This document shows, in pieces, positions 11,001 through 17,959 of a stretch of 64,000 nucleotides of DNA. The stretch is taken from the NCBI GenBank assembly GCA_964442075.1, contig CAYTWH010000006.1, forward strand, positions 59,516 through 123,515, in the 5' to 3' direction. This DNA is from CAYTAU01 sp964442075. GTDB lineage: Bacteria; Bacteroidota; Bacteroidia; Bacteroidales; CAYTAU01. Made by a program: the position numbers and the translations under genes. Numbering within the stretch: the stretch's first letter is position 1; each line of letters opens with the position of its first letter. Under the pieces are notes generated by a model. The model made no database searches. It was given only the letters and a program-made list of their open reading frames with translations, and was not told the DNA's origin.

Positions 11001-13636
11001 CTTGTGGGGATGCAAATGGTTCTGCATTAGTTGCTCAGATTGGTGGAACAACAGGATATACAATAACATGGTCTAATAATTGTCCTAACTTTTTCAACAA
11101 CAACTTAGTTGCCGGTAATTATACGGTTACTCTTACTGATGTTAATGGATGTTCTACTGATACTGTTATAACTATTAATAATTTGGGAGGACCACAAATT
11201 ACAAGTGTTATTACAACCGATGTAACTTGTTATGGAAATGCAAACGGAACGGCTACGGTTAATTATAATCCTTCTTCTCCTCCTGCTCCTCCTTATACAA
11301 TTACTTGGAGTTCTTCGGCTAATACTTCATCTACTGAAACAGGATTAAGTGGGGGAACATATTACGTTACTGTGGAAGATAATAACGGATGCCAATCTGC
11401 AAGTTCTTATGTTATTAATGAACCAAATGAATTAATAACAGCAGTTATTAATTATTCTAATGTTAATTGCTATGGTGATTGCGATGGTTCTGCTGAAATT
11501 CAAATTGGTGGAGGAACAACTCCATATTCTACAACATGGTCGGGTGGACAAAATGGAACTATTGCAAATGGATTATGTTCAGGACCGGCAACAGCATTTG
11601 TTACTGATGCCAATGCATGTCCAACTAATGCTTCAATTACAATTACAGAACCTAACGATTATATTATAACTGCTAACATTACAGATGCATTATGTAATGG
11701 AGATTGTAATGGTATTATTGATGTGAGCGTTTCGGGTGCAACACCTGTATATACTTATAACTGGTTAGCTCCGGCTTCCGGAAACAATTCTGTTTCTGCA
11801 AATTTATGTGGCAATATTACATATACAATTATTATTTCTGATGCAAATGGTTGTGACACAATACTTGATTATTATGTTGGTGAACCGGATCCTATAAATA
11901 TTTATACATCAACAACTTCTACTACTTGTGGAATGTTAAACGGGGAAGCTCAAATTGATTCTATTACTGGAGGAACAAGCCCATTTGATTATAATTGGTC
12001 TCCGGGAAATTTAACAACAACTGTTATTACAAATATTGATAATGGAACTTATTTTCTACAAGTTACTGATGATAACGGATGTAATGCAATAATTCCTGTT
12101 AATGTTTCTGATATACCAGGACCTGAAGCATTAAATATAGTATCAACTAATATTTTATGTCCGGGCGGAAATGATGGCAGTGCATCTGCCGATGTTTATG
12201 GATATTCTTACCCATTTTCTTATGCTTGGTCTAATGGTTCTACTAATCAAACAGCAATTAATTTAATAGCTGGACAATATCAGGTAATTGTTACCGATAG
12301 TAATAATTGTACAATATCAGGTATTACTATAATTGAAGAGCCTGATCCAATAACTGTTTTTGCCGACGCAAATCCATCGCCTATATGTATAGGACAATCT
12401 TCAACAATATCCGTAAATGCAAATGGTGGAACATCACCATATACGTATATGTGGTCAGATTTTACGGATTCATTGGCATATCATTTTGTATATCCTGATT
12501 CAACAAGCTATTATTTTGTTACTGTAACAGATGCTAATGGATGTCCGGGACCAGTTGCTTCTGCTGAAGTTATTGTGTATCCTCCATTGGCTGTGATTAC
12601 TTCAGATGACTTAATAATATGTAAGGGAGAAAGCATAGGTGTTGAAGTATGGCCTAGTGGTGGAAACGGTGGACCATATTTAATTCAATGGTCTGGTGGT
12701 AATCAACAAAATAGTAGTCCAAATACAGTTAATCCAAATAGTACAACAACATATTATGTTACGGTAAGTGATAATTGTACAATGCCTTCTGTTATTGGAG
12801 ATGTTTTAGTAGATGTTATTGCAGCACCAAATGTTACAAGTATTACAACTGATAAAGGATGTGAGCCATTAACAATTGAACTGAAACCAAATAATTTTAA
12901 TAGTACTTGGGGTTATATATGGAATTTTGATGATGTATCATCAGGTACTTATAACACATCAGTAGATTCTGTTGGAATACATACCTTTAATAACAGTGGA
13001 ACTTATAATGTTGAATTAACAATATATAATGCGGTTTGTACTACAATTGTAAACGGAAATATTGTTGTAAACCCAATTCCTGATGCAGAATTTTATCCAA
13101 GTCCTGAAATAGTTGGTGTATTTGATGGAGCTATTGAGTTCTTCGACCAATCAACTCCTGTTATTTCATGGTACTGGTCATTTGGCGATAATACATCTGC
13201 CACAGATCAAAATCCGGAACATATATATACTGAAGCAGGAATATACCCTGTACACCTAATTGTTACAACTGCAGCAGGATGTATTGATACTATTACTCAC
13301 GATATTGAAGTAAAAGAGCAACATACTTTCTATGCTCCTACTGCATTTAGCCCTGCTTCAGGATTCCAAAATAATTATTTCTACCCAAAAGGAGTTGGCA
13401 TTGACCATTCTAAATATCAGCTTTATATATATGACAGATGGGGTGAATTAATTTTTGAAACTACAACATATCCTGATGGAACTCATCAAAAATCTGAAGT
13501 TGAAGGAGGATGGAATGGCAGATATAATTATACCGGTGATTATGTAAAAGTTGGCACTTATACCTGGTATGTTATACTAACAGATGTTAATGAGCAAGAG
13601 CATGAGTACGTGGGTTCTGTTACGGTTATTAGATAA
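5072..13636 (+). CDS. Giant SprB-repeat adhesin with a type B (gliding-motility) T9SS sorting domain
   Basis: The 2854-residue protein has a signal peptide (1-19, ending MINAQ). Residues ~20-115 form a module with a DTYGDGWD motif. Ig-like sequence follows to ~275, then a lamin-tail-like stretch (~278-470, starting GGKILITECG). I count 24 SprB-type repeats between ~478 and ~2424, each about 75-85 residues with the pattern C-N-G-x-C-D-G, GGTPxYTYxW and AGxYxVTVTDxxGC. A PKD domain interrupts them at ~636-715 (FLWNFGNG), and another lies at ~2670-2748 (YWSFGDN). The last ~105 residues (FYAPTAFSP..YDRWGELIFE..GGWNGRY..VGTYTWYVIL) are the gliding-motility-associated, type B sorting domain. SprB of Flavobacterium johnsoniae is a mobile cell-surface adhesin moved by the gliding motor. 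Display at the surface is well supported. Actual gliding cannot be judged, since no core gld/spr motor genes are in the window. A strong terminator follows. Confidence 0.92.
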   Translation: MKKFILFITLIFTGLMINAQCNYSICLEDTYGDGWDVANVTVSVNGVIIGTYTGVGYGPNCFAIPVNAGDVIFINYTGGTWPTENEWYLSDATGTLVQSSGVGGLTPGDYTLTSAVCPCGPSGVLISPIGTIICGGVPDILTFTALGSCSGNFEYQVLDGATIVQNWSTTNTYAASPLVNTTYTVVVRCSSCPSNTISDNFLVEVIDAPIITGNLHICAGDNTTLTASGSTNDFEWWTAQTGGTQLAVGPTYTTPNLFANTTYWVQANGLSSSGGKILITECGLEGFQGGTGSEDYLEISNLFSTTINSTGWVAAVSDSYSNINLVNPILWNLPSSFTACSVVWRCDDASYTGNYWGNNIFWNSSSNSWAIIIDNVGNVVDFCAWGWTAAEIASFNTVINGFNITLGPEWTGNGSLLPCPVTVGATDISLQRIGNTDSNTAADWVCQTSTVDVVNPGLFCGWVAVSCRFPVDIIVNDVEFTTSFTNPLCNGGNDGTATVNAPTGGTPVYTYLWDATAGNQITTTATGLLAGSYTVTVTDALGCTETAIITLTNPSGMTLTMSNTPDDCGSCNGTASVSVIGGTPGYTYLWSGGGGTGSTATGLCANTYAVTITDASGCTATNSTTITATGAVTANFTYNGNQCLNGNSYIFTNTGTTGGVSTFLWNFGNGVTSTQENPTYTYPAAGTYTVTFTVTQGVCVDVYTQTVTVYPHPTLAITPTDATCFGFCDGSALANPAGGSGTYNYQWDAAAGNQITQNAIALCTGSYDLTVTDTYGCSITESVTISEPVQIVLTITRTDASCNGICDGTAQVTVVGGSGSFTYLWSNLATTANITGLCAGTYDVTVTDANSTPSCFQTASVIIIEPPAITLTSSTIDATCGMSNGTATVNPSGGSPGYTYQWDANAANQITQTATGLAAGSYTVTVTDTDPCTAEITINVSDAGSPTATITSSTNLTCNGICDGDATVTIGGALNPPYDYVWSTGTNTIGTPSTLETESSLCAGNVSVVITDNNGCVATANVNITEPTAVSAVISAIIDANCGNADGSATVSAAGGIPGYTYQWDANAGNQITQTATNLAGGNYTVTVTDLSGCTTSVIATIGDIGGGTASITATTDVSCNGDCDGTATVTGVGGTIPYSYLWDALAGNQGTQTAVGLCANSYSVTITDASGCIATTSATINEPTILTSSISASSDASCNGACDGSATVNALGGTPGYTYLWPSTGTGFVENGLCTGLFTVTVTDAHSCTTVSTVTINQPTVVSGSTTVVDAHCGNTDGSATATGSGGTPGYTYQWDAATGNQNTQTASNISAGTYSVTITDSQGCTFVTTATVGDLPGGTASISSYIDVSCNGACDGSITASMGGGTIPYTYLWDDPLSQVTIIATNLCPGDYTITITDVNGCTTTAHQIITEPIILDITFSVVEISCFGVCDGEITADVTGGTLTYSYQWDDPSLSINQTITGLCDDTYCVTVTDANSCTVVACRTLTDPPLLVLSAVITEASCNQADGAIDLTITNGTVSSIIWAPGGYITEDLTNIAAGTYNVTVTDIRGCTVTGTYVVPDLTGPTATIVAFDNVDCFGNCNGTATVSGSGGQIPYTYLWSDGQNTITATNFCAGTYIASVTDANGCIATTSVIITEPIKLEITNIITSNPDCNGDCDGTAEVVVVGGTLPYTYLWTGGSPVGGNNPTDSLTTGLCAGSFTIIVTDGNACIATDNTTITEPSFISLSTSSVDATCNGYTDGSATVNAFGGTPIPGYLYQWDVATGNQTTQIANNLGFGNYCVTVTDDNGCTESICVTVNTPNPMSFVNVGSTDDDCYMAGNGSISTSVTGGSPNYTYTWTALVNATFSESTQNISNLFQDTYYLTVEDINGCFIDTFIIINQPPQLNLILYPDSENCYQACDGSINAVVSGGTPTSYTYTWSNFQNNQLADNLCPGTYSVTVTDGNGCTITDSETVFGPPELQLIIQNVIDATCGDANGSALVAQIGGTTGYTITWSNNCPNFFNNNLVAGNYTVTLTDVNGCSTDTVITINNLGGPQITSVITTDVTCYGNANGTATVNYNPSSPPAPPYTITWSSSANTSSTETGLSGGTYYVTVEDNNGCQSASSYVINEPNELITAVINYSNVNCYGDCDGSAEIQIGGGTTPYSTTWSGGQNGTIANGLCSGPATAFVTDANACPTNASITITEPNDYIITANITDALCNGDCNGIIDVSVSGATPVYTYNWLAPASGNNSVSANLCGNITYTIIISDANGCDTILDYYVGEPDPINIYTSTTSTTCGMLNGEAQIDSITGGTSPFDYNWSPGNLTTTVITNIDNGTYFLQVTDDNGCNAIIPVNVSDIPGPEALNIVSTNILCPGGNDGSASADVYGYSYPFSYAWSNGSTNQTAINLIAGQYQVIVTDSNNCTISGITIIEEPDPITVFADANPSPICIGQSSTISVNANGGTSPYTYMWSDFTDSLAYHFVYPDSTSYYFVTVTDANGCPGPVASAEVIVYPPLAVITSDDLIICKGESIGVEVWPSGGNGGPYLIQWSGGNQQNSSPNTVNPNSTTTYYVTVSDNCTMPSVIGDVLVDVIAAPNVTSITTDKGCEPLTIELKPNNFNSTWGYIWNFDDVSSGTYNTSVDSVGIHTFNNSGTYNVELTIYNAVCTTIVNGNIVVNPIPDAEFYPSPEIVGVFDGAIEFFDQSTPVISWYWSFGDNTSATDQNPEHIYTEAGIYPVHLIVTTAAGCIDTITHDIEVKEQHTFYAPTAFSPASGFQNNYFYPKGVGIDHSKYQLYIYDRWGELIFETTTYPDGTHQKSEVEGGWNGRYNYTGDYVKVGTYTWYVILTDVNEQEHEYVGSVTVIR

Positions 13637-13661
13637 ATAGAACATAAATATTATTCTTTAA

Positions 13662-13690
13662 AAAAAAGCTCCTGTTCTAGGAGCTTTTTT
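13662..13690. terminator. Bidirectional intrinsic terminator
   Basis: A-tract, then stem GCTCCT / AGGAGC with a GTTCT loop, then T-tract; the A and T tracts extend the pairing. It sits between the convergent adhesin gene and murB and can serve both. Confidence 0.9.
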
Positions 13691-13705
13691 ATTATGCTGA
13701 ACCTT

Positions 13706-14719
13706 TTAGTATATATTTACTTCGGGTTCAATTTTAACATTAAACTTTTTTAAAACAGAAGCTCGTATTTTGTTTGATAATTCCATTATTTCTGTTCCTG
13801 TGGCATTTCCTATATTAATTATAATAAGAGCCTGATCCTTATGAACACCTACATTTCCAATTTGTTTTCCTTTCCATCCACACATATCTATAAGCCATCC
13901 GGCAGCAAGTTTCGATGTTTTATTATCAATAGGATAAACGGGAGCAGGTGTAAATTCTATTTTAATTTTTTCAACTATTTTGTTTTCCACAATAGGATTT
14001 TTAAAGAAGCTACCTGCATTACCAATTTTTTTATAATCAGGTAATTTTCTTTCTCTAATGTTTATAATTGCTTGCCTTATGGTTTTAAGATTTATTTCTT
14101 TAAATTTATTTAGTTCTTCATTAACATTACCATAATGAGTAATGAAATTATGTTTTTTATTAAGTTTAAAAGTAACATGAGTAATAATATACTTGTTTTT
14201 CAAAGTATTTTTAAAAATACTATTTCTGTAATTAAATTCACAATCTGCATTTGAAAAATATTTTATACTTCCATTCTCAATTTCTACGGCATGAACTTTT
14301 TCAATAACATCTTTAACTTCTACTCCATAAGCTCCAATATTCTGTACAGGACTTGCTCCAATATTTCCGGGAATTAACGAAAGATTTTCAATGCCTGAAT
14401 AATTATTATTTACACAAAACTCAACAAATTTATCCCAAACCTCTCCTGCTCCAACTTCAATAAATAAATGCTCATCGGTTTCATTTATAATTTTTATTCC
14501 TTTGATGTTTGGATGATAAACAACACCTTCAAAGTTTTTTGTAAATAAAATATTACTCCCCCCCCCAATTACAAGATGCGGCAAATTTTTATATTTATTA
14601 TTTTTAAAAAAGGATATTATTTCTGCGGAATTAAAGAATTCTAAAAAGTAAGTGCATGAAGCATTTACTCCAAATGTATTATATTCTTTTAACTGAAAGT
14701 TTTCTTTAATATCTATCAT
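13706..14719 (-). CDS. murB: UDP-N-acetylenolpyruvoylglucosamine reductase
   Basis: MurB makes UDP-N-acetylmuramate with NADPH in the cytoplasmic stage of peptidoglycan synthesis. The 337-residue length and all landmarks fit a type I MurB: NTFGV near the start, the FAD-binding LVIGGGSNIL near residue 50, SLIPGNIGASPVQNIGAYGVEV, CEFNYRNSIFK with the active-site Arg, GNAGSFFKNP with the catalytic Ser, AAGWLIDMCGWKG, and the C-terminal IEPEV carrying the catalytic Glu. The three Gly codons of the FAD motif form an uninterrupted tract of nine G (C on the plus strand, 14558-14566), which is unusual in such AT-rich DNA. A TAGGTTTG promoter element lies immediately upstream (14734-14741). Confidence 0.97.
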   Translation of the reverse strand: MIDIKENFQLKEYNTFGVNASCTYFLEFFNSAEIISFFKNNKYKNLPHLVIGGGSNILFTKNFEGVVYHPNIKGIKIINETDEHLFIEVGAGEVWDKFVEFCVNNNYSGIENLSLIPGNIGASPVQNIGAYGVEVKDVIEKVHAVEIENGSIKYFSNADCEFNYRNSIFKNTLKNKYIITHVTFKLNKKHNFITHYGNVNEELNKFKEINLKTIRQAIINIRERKLPDYKKIGNAGSFFKNPIVENKIVEKIKIEFTPAPVYPIDNKTSKLAAGWLIDMCGWKGKQIGNVGVHKDQALIIINIGNATGTEIMELSNKIRASVLKKFNVKIEPEVNIY

Positions 14720-14733
14720 TAAAAAGATTTTTA

Positions 14734-14766
14734 CAAACCTACATAATTTTTTTTGTTAAGCCCAAA
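14734..14766 (-). promoter_or_regulatory. Bacteroidota-type promoter of murB
   Basis: On the minus strand, TTTG (14763-14766) and TAGGTTTG (14734-14741) are separated by 21 nt, close to the Bacteroidota -33/-7 consensus TTTG-N19-TAnnTTTG. The leader before the murB ATG is very short. A 23-nt block around the -7 element is identical to the one upstream of the 36736-37659 gene. Confidence 0.6.
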
Positions 14767-14842
14767 TACGAATTGGCAAATCTAATCGTTTTTTAATTGC
14801 AATATACAATTGATTAGTATCTTTGTTGATTAAGTAATACAC

Positions 14843-15931
14843 ATGAAAAGAGTAATAATATCCGTTTCAAACGATTTGGTTTCAGACCAAAGAGTTCATA
14901 AAGTTGCAACATCATTGCACAATAATGGATATAGTATTACTTTAATAGGAAGAAATTTTTCTAATAGCTTACCAATTAACAGAGAATATAAAACCAAACG
15001 CTTTCGATTATTATTTAACAAAGGTCCCTTATTTTATGTTTGTTTAAATTGCCGCTTGTTTTTATTTTTACTTTTTGTTAAAGCAGATATTTTTCTCTCA
15101 AATGACCTTGATACATTATTAGGAAATTATACAGCTTCTAAAATCAGAAATAAAAAACTTGTGTATGATAGTCACGAATATTTTACTGAAGTTCCAGAAT
15201 TGCAAGGCAGGAATTTTATCAAAAAAAGGTGGGAAGGAATTGAAAAAAGAATATTACCAAAACTAAAATATGTCTATACTGTTTGTAATACCATTGCTGA
15301 AGAATACAAAAAAAAGTATGATGTTAATATGCTGACAATTAGAAATGTTCCAAATTATGATAATTCAATTAATAAGGCTGAGAAATCAAATGAAAAAATA
15401 ATTATTTATCAGGGAGCATTAAATGTAGGAAGAGGAATTGAGCAAGTAATGAAAGCTTTAAAATATATCGAGAATGTTAAATTTCATATTATTGGAACTG
15501 GTGATATTGAAAAAGATTTAAAAGGACTTGCCGTAAAACTTAATATTAAAAATAAAGTCAGGTTTTTTGGTAAAATACCTTTTGAAGAACTTAAACAACA
15601 AACCATTAAGGCTGATATTGGAATATCTCTTGAACAAGATATGGGATTAAATTATTACTACTCTCTTCCTAACAAAATATTTGATTACATACATGCAGAA
15701 GTACCAATATTGGCATCAAAGTTTCCTGAAATAGAAAAAATTGTTAATGGGTTTAAGATTGGTGTAGTTATTGAAAATTACGAGCCGGAATATCTTGCCA
15801 AAACAATTAATGACATGCTTTTTGATGAAGGAAAAAGAAGGATATGGCAAGAAAATCTCAAAAAAGCATCAGCAGAACTTAATTGGCAAAAAGAGGAAAA
15901 AATCCTTTTGAAATTATTTGAAACAATATAA
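14843..15931 (+). CDS. Glycosyltransferase family 4 protein
   Basis: This 362-residue cytoplasmic GT-B enzyme has the N-terminal SVSNDLVSDQRVHKVATSLHNNGY seen in Bacteroidota GT4 proteins. The acceptor-side Rossmann domain includes KLVYDSHEYFTEVPEL. A donor-binding C-terminal domain starts near residue 180 with IIYQGALNVGRGIEQVMKAL, FHIIGTGDIEKDLK and VRFFGKIPFEELKQQ. The SLPNKIFDYIHAEVPILAS segment occupies the place of the donor-phosphate loop. The sugar and acceptor cannot be told from sequence; surface polysaccharide or glycolipid assembly is the usual role. The gene stands alone between two terminators, with a TATCTTTG -7-like element at 14818-14825. Confidence 0.88.
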   Translation: MKRVIISVSNDLVSDQRVHKVATSLHNNGYSITLIGRNFSNSLPINREYKTKRFRLLFNKGPLFYVCLNCRLFLFLLFVKADIFLSNDLDTLLGNYTASKIRNKKLVYDSHEYFTEVPELQGRNFIKKRWEGIEKRILPKLKYVYTVCNTIAEEYKKKYDVNMLTIRNVPNYDNSINKAEKSNEKIIIYQGALNVGRGIEQVMKALKYIENVKFHIIGTGDIEKDLKGLAVKLNIKNKVRFFGKIPFEELKQQTIKADIGISLEQDMGLNYYYSLPNKIFDYIHAEVPILASKFPEIEKIVNGFKIGVVIENYEPEYLAKTINDMLFDEGKRRIWQENLKKASAELNWQKEEKILLKLFETI

Positions 15932-15935
15932 AATA

Positions 15936-15970
15936 AAAGCCCCTGAAAAATATTTCTTCAGAGGCTTTCA
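15936..15970. terminator. Bidirectional intrinsic terminator
   Basis: AAAGCC-CCTGAA pairs with TTCAG-AGGCTTT around an AT-rich loop, between the convergent GT4 and ssb genes. The stem has a small bulge. Confidence 0.75.
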
Positions 15971-15989
15971 GAATATTAAAACAAAAACT

Positions 15990-16328
15990 CTATTTTTTGT
16001 TAGAATTTAAAAGCAATACTTCATTAACAATTATTTCTGTTATGTACTTTTTTTCACCTTCTTTGTTTTCATAAGAACGATAATTGATTTTTCCTTCAAC
16101 AGCTATTTCTTTTCCCTTTTCAGCATAGTTTTTAAAAACTAAAGCTGTATTTCCCCAGGCAACCAAATTATGCCATTGCGTGTTTTTCACTTTTTTTCCA
16201 TCCGCATCTTTGTACGTTTCGGTTGTTGCTAATGACATTTTTGCTAATGTTTTTCCGTTTAAATCTTTAACTTCAGGATCCATTCCCAAGTTTCCGATAA
16301 GTTGAACTCTGTTCCTTAAATTATTCAT
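15990..16328 (-). CDS. ssb: Single-stranded DNA-binding protein
   Basis: SSB binds single-stranded DNA as an OB-fold tetramer during replication and repair. From the ATG at 16326-16328 the product is 112 residues and begins MNNLRNRVQLIGNLG, the normal OB-fold opening. It continues with DPEVKDLNGKTLAKMSLATTE, NTQWHNLVAWGN and the KGKEIAVEGKINYRSYENKEG strand. I reject the longer frame, which would start at a TTG 42 nt upstream and add 14 unrelated residues. The acidic C-terminal tip (DDDLPF-like) that recruits partners is missing; the protein ends in LLLNSNKK. Short SSBs lacking that tip are common second copies in Bacteroidota, so another ssb probably exists elsewhere in the genome. Confidence 0.93.
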   Translation of the reverse strand: MNNLRNRVQLIGNLGMDPEVKDLNGKTLAKMSLATTETYKDADGKKVKNTQWHNLVAWGNTALVFKNYAEKGKEIAVEGKINYRSYENKEGEKKYITEIIVNEVLLLNSNKK

Positions 16329-16428
16329 AATACAAAATTTAAAAATTAATAAAAATAAATTACTGCACAAAGTAATAACCAGCTTGAATTTTTATTCGGT
16401 TAATAAATATTTGTAGTCGTTTAATATC

Positions 16429-16450
16429 CGTTTGTAAACGTTTGTAAACG
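16429..16450. promoter_or_regulatory. Tandem CGTTTGTAAA repeats, possible operator
   Basis: CGTTTGTAAA occurs twice head to tail (16429-16448) and is followed by CGTTTTTTTCGT. Each CGTTTGTAAACG unit is a near-palindrome, and the period of 10 nt matches one helical turn. It lies between the divergent ssb and zinc-ribbon genes, 40 nt before the latter, so it could be an operator for one or both. Confidence 0.4.
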
Positions 16451-16488
16451 TTTTTTTCGTACATTTACAGAAATTTACAAGATATATT

Positions 16489-16854
16489 ATGAAAGAAAAA
16501 AATAGATGTTTATTTTGCAATGAACCACTTTTAGGGAGAATTGATAAGAAATTTTGTTCCGATCAGTGTAGAAATTCTTATAACAATACACTTAATCGCG
16601 ATTTATCAAATTATATTAGAAATGTAAATAATATTTTGCGTAAAAATCACAGAATATTAGCAAAATTTAATCCCGAAGGAAAATCCAAAGTAAAAAAAAC
16701 CACACTTGAAGCAAAGGGATTTAATTTTAATTATTTTACAAATGTATATATAACAAAAACAGGTAAAACATATTATTTTTGTTACGACCAAGGCTATCTT
16801 ATAATTGAAAACAATTATTTAGCATTGGTGCAGAAAAAAGAATATGTAGATTAA
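16489..16854 (+). CDS. Small zinc-ribbon protein, DUF2116-like
   Basis: The protein has 121 residues. Residues about 7-28 form a treble-clef-like zinc site, CLFCNEPLLGRIDKKFCSDQC, with paired CxxC and CxxxC ligands. The rest is basic and ends in a small beta-rich part (FNYFTNVYITKTGKTYYFCYDQGYLIIENNY). It has no signal peptide, so it is cytoplasmic. I know similar small proteins from Bacteroidota genomes but no proven function. Nucleic-acid binding is a guess from the zinc ribbon, the basic charge and the divergent neighbour ssb. The shared upstream region carries the tandem CGTTTGTAAA repeats. Confidence 0.75.
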   Translation: MKEKNRCLFCNEPLLGRIDKKFCSDQCRNSYNNTLNRDLSNYIRNVNNILRKNHRILAKFNPEGKSKVKKTTLEAKGFNFNYFTNVYITKTGKTYYFCYDQGYLIIENNYLALVQKKEYVD

Positions 16855-16871
16855 TGTATCTAAGTTAAAAG

Positions 16872-16897
16872 TTCCGACCCGATAGCTATTGAGTTGG
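16872..16897. repeat. Imperfect palindrome around GATAGCTATT
   Basis: A 26-nt near-palindrome opens TCCGACCCGATAG and closes CTATTGAGTTGGA, with one mismatch and two G-T pairs over 13 pairs. CCGATAGCTATCGG palindromes are frequent intergenic repeats in Bacteroidota genomes. This copy lies 22 nt before the ATG of the GDPD gene. Confidence 0.45.
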
Positions 16898-16918
16898 AAT
16901 AATTTAATTGAAATTTTA

Positions 16919-17812
16919 ATGATAAAGAATTTTTTTAAATATCATATTGTTAGCAGATTTAAAGCCGTATTATTTATATTGTTTGTGCTTTTTATTTGTA
17001 CAACATGCATAAAGAAGATTGAAAATTACGATGTTCATAATTTAAACGGGAATAATATTACAATTCTAGGACACAGGGGAATGGGAGAACTCTATAAGCA
17101 TCCGGGAAATACTTTTGAAGGTATTACTCCAGTTTTTGGGATTGGTGCAGCCGGGACAGAAATTGATGTTCAGATTACAAAAGACAGCGTTCTTGTTCTA
17201 TTTCATGATAAAGACATGAAACTCACGACAACATGCGAAGGTGCAATTTATGATCATACATGGGTAGAAATTGGTGCTTGTGAATATCATTGTCTGGTGC
17301 AAAATGTGTATATAATAACAGTAGATAATTTATTCAGTCGTACACAGAACCTGAATAATTTGCATTTTTCTTTTGATTGTAAACTTGCAGAAAATGTTGA
17401 TGACATGGGTGCATACATGGGTACATTTCTACGTGCTATTAATAATCTCTGTGATAAATATTCCATGTCAGATAATATCTATATAGAGGGTGGAGAATTT
17501 TTTTTAACAAAAGCTCAGGAATTAGGTTTAACAAATAAACTATTTGTTACCGGTACAGGAAATATGGATAGCAGTATTGAGATTGCTAAAAAAATAGGAG
17601 CTTTTGGAATTGGAACCGATAACGCTATATCTTCTGCTGAAGATGTGCAAAATGCACATGAAGCAGGTTTTTGGGTTATGATGTGGGGTGCAAAGACTAG
17701 ACAACAAAACATAGAGATTATTGAAAAATGCGCAGATATTGTTCAGACAGACAAACCAATACATATGTTGAAAGTGTTTCGGCATTATAATTATGACTAT
17801 AGTATTCCTTAA
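16919..17812 (+). CDS. Glycerophosphodiester phosphodiesterase family protein
   Basis: GDPDs hydrolyse glycerophosphodiesters to glycerol-3-phosphate and an alcohol, with a divalent metal. From the ATG at 16919 the product has 297 residues and an N-terminal membrane anchor or signal (FKAVLFILFVLFICTTC). The Cys there could make it a lipoprotein, although the lipobox is poor. The catalytic TIM-barrel motifs are present: GHRGMGELYKHPGNT with catalytic His about residue 52, GTEIDVQITKD with the metal ligands, and LFHDKDMK with the second His. The C-terminal end keeps GADIVQTDKP in the form CADIVQTDKPIHM. A TTG 30 nt upstream is in frame, but it lies inside the palindromic repeat and I reject it. 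Confidence 0.85.
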   Translation: MIKNFFKYHIVSRFKAVLFILFVLFICTTCIKKIENYDVHNLNGNNITILGHRGMGELYKHPGNTFEGITPVFGIGAAGTEIDVQITKDSVLVLFHDKDMKLTTTCEGAIYDHTWVEIGACEYHCLVQNVYIITVDNLFSRTQNLNNLHFSFDCKLAENVDDMGAYMGTFLRAINNLCDKYSMSDNIYIEGGEFFLTKAQELGLTNKLFVTGTGNMDSSIEIAKKIGAFGIGTDNAISSAEDVQNAHEAGFWVMMWGAKTRQQNIEIIEKCADIVQTDKPIHMLKVFRHYNYDYSIP

Positions 17813-17898
17813 TCCAAAAAAATTATGAAAGACTATGAAAAAATGAACATGAATTTATACTAATTCTAATTCAAAATGCATATTGTATAAATTAAAAA

Positions 17899-17928
17899 AA
17901 ACGTCATTACACTATTGTAATGACGTTT
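17899..17928. terminator. Bidirectional intrinsic terminator
   Basis: A perfect 13-bp stem AAACGTCATTACA / TGTAATGACGTTT surrounds a 4-nt CTAT loop and is flanked by A- and T-rich tracts. It separates the convergent GDPD gene and the 780-residue cargo gene. Confidence 0.93.
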
Positions 17929-17959
17929 TATATATATTAAAGCAAATAAGTGCTAAACA

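Noticed and set aside
6500..12350. Regularly spaced repeats that could suggest a CRISPR array
   Set aside because: The period is about 230-260 nt, the reading frame is continuous, and the units are diverged SprB-type protein repeats.
16889..16918. TTG start extending the GDPD protein by ten residues
   Set aside because: It lies within a palindromic repeat and would place polar residues before the signal segment. The ATG at 16919 is preferred.
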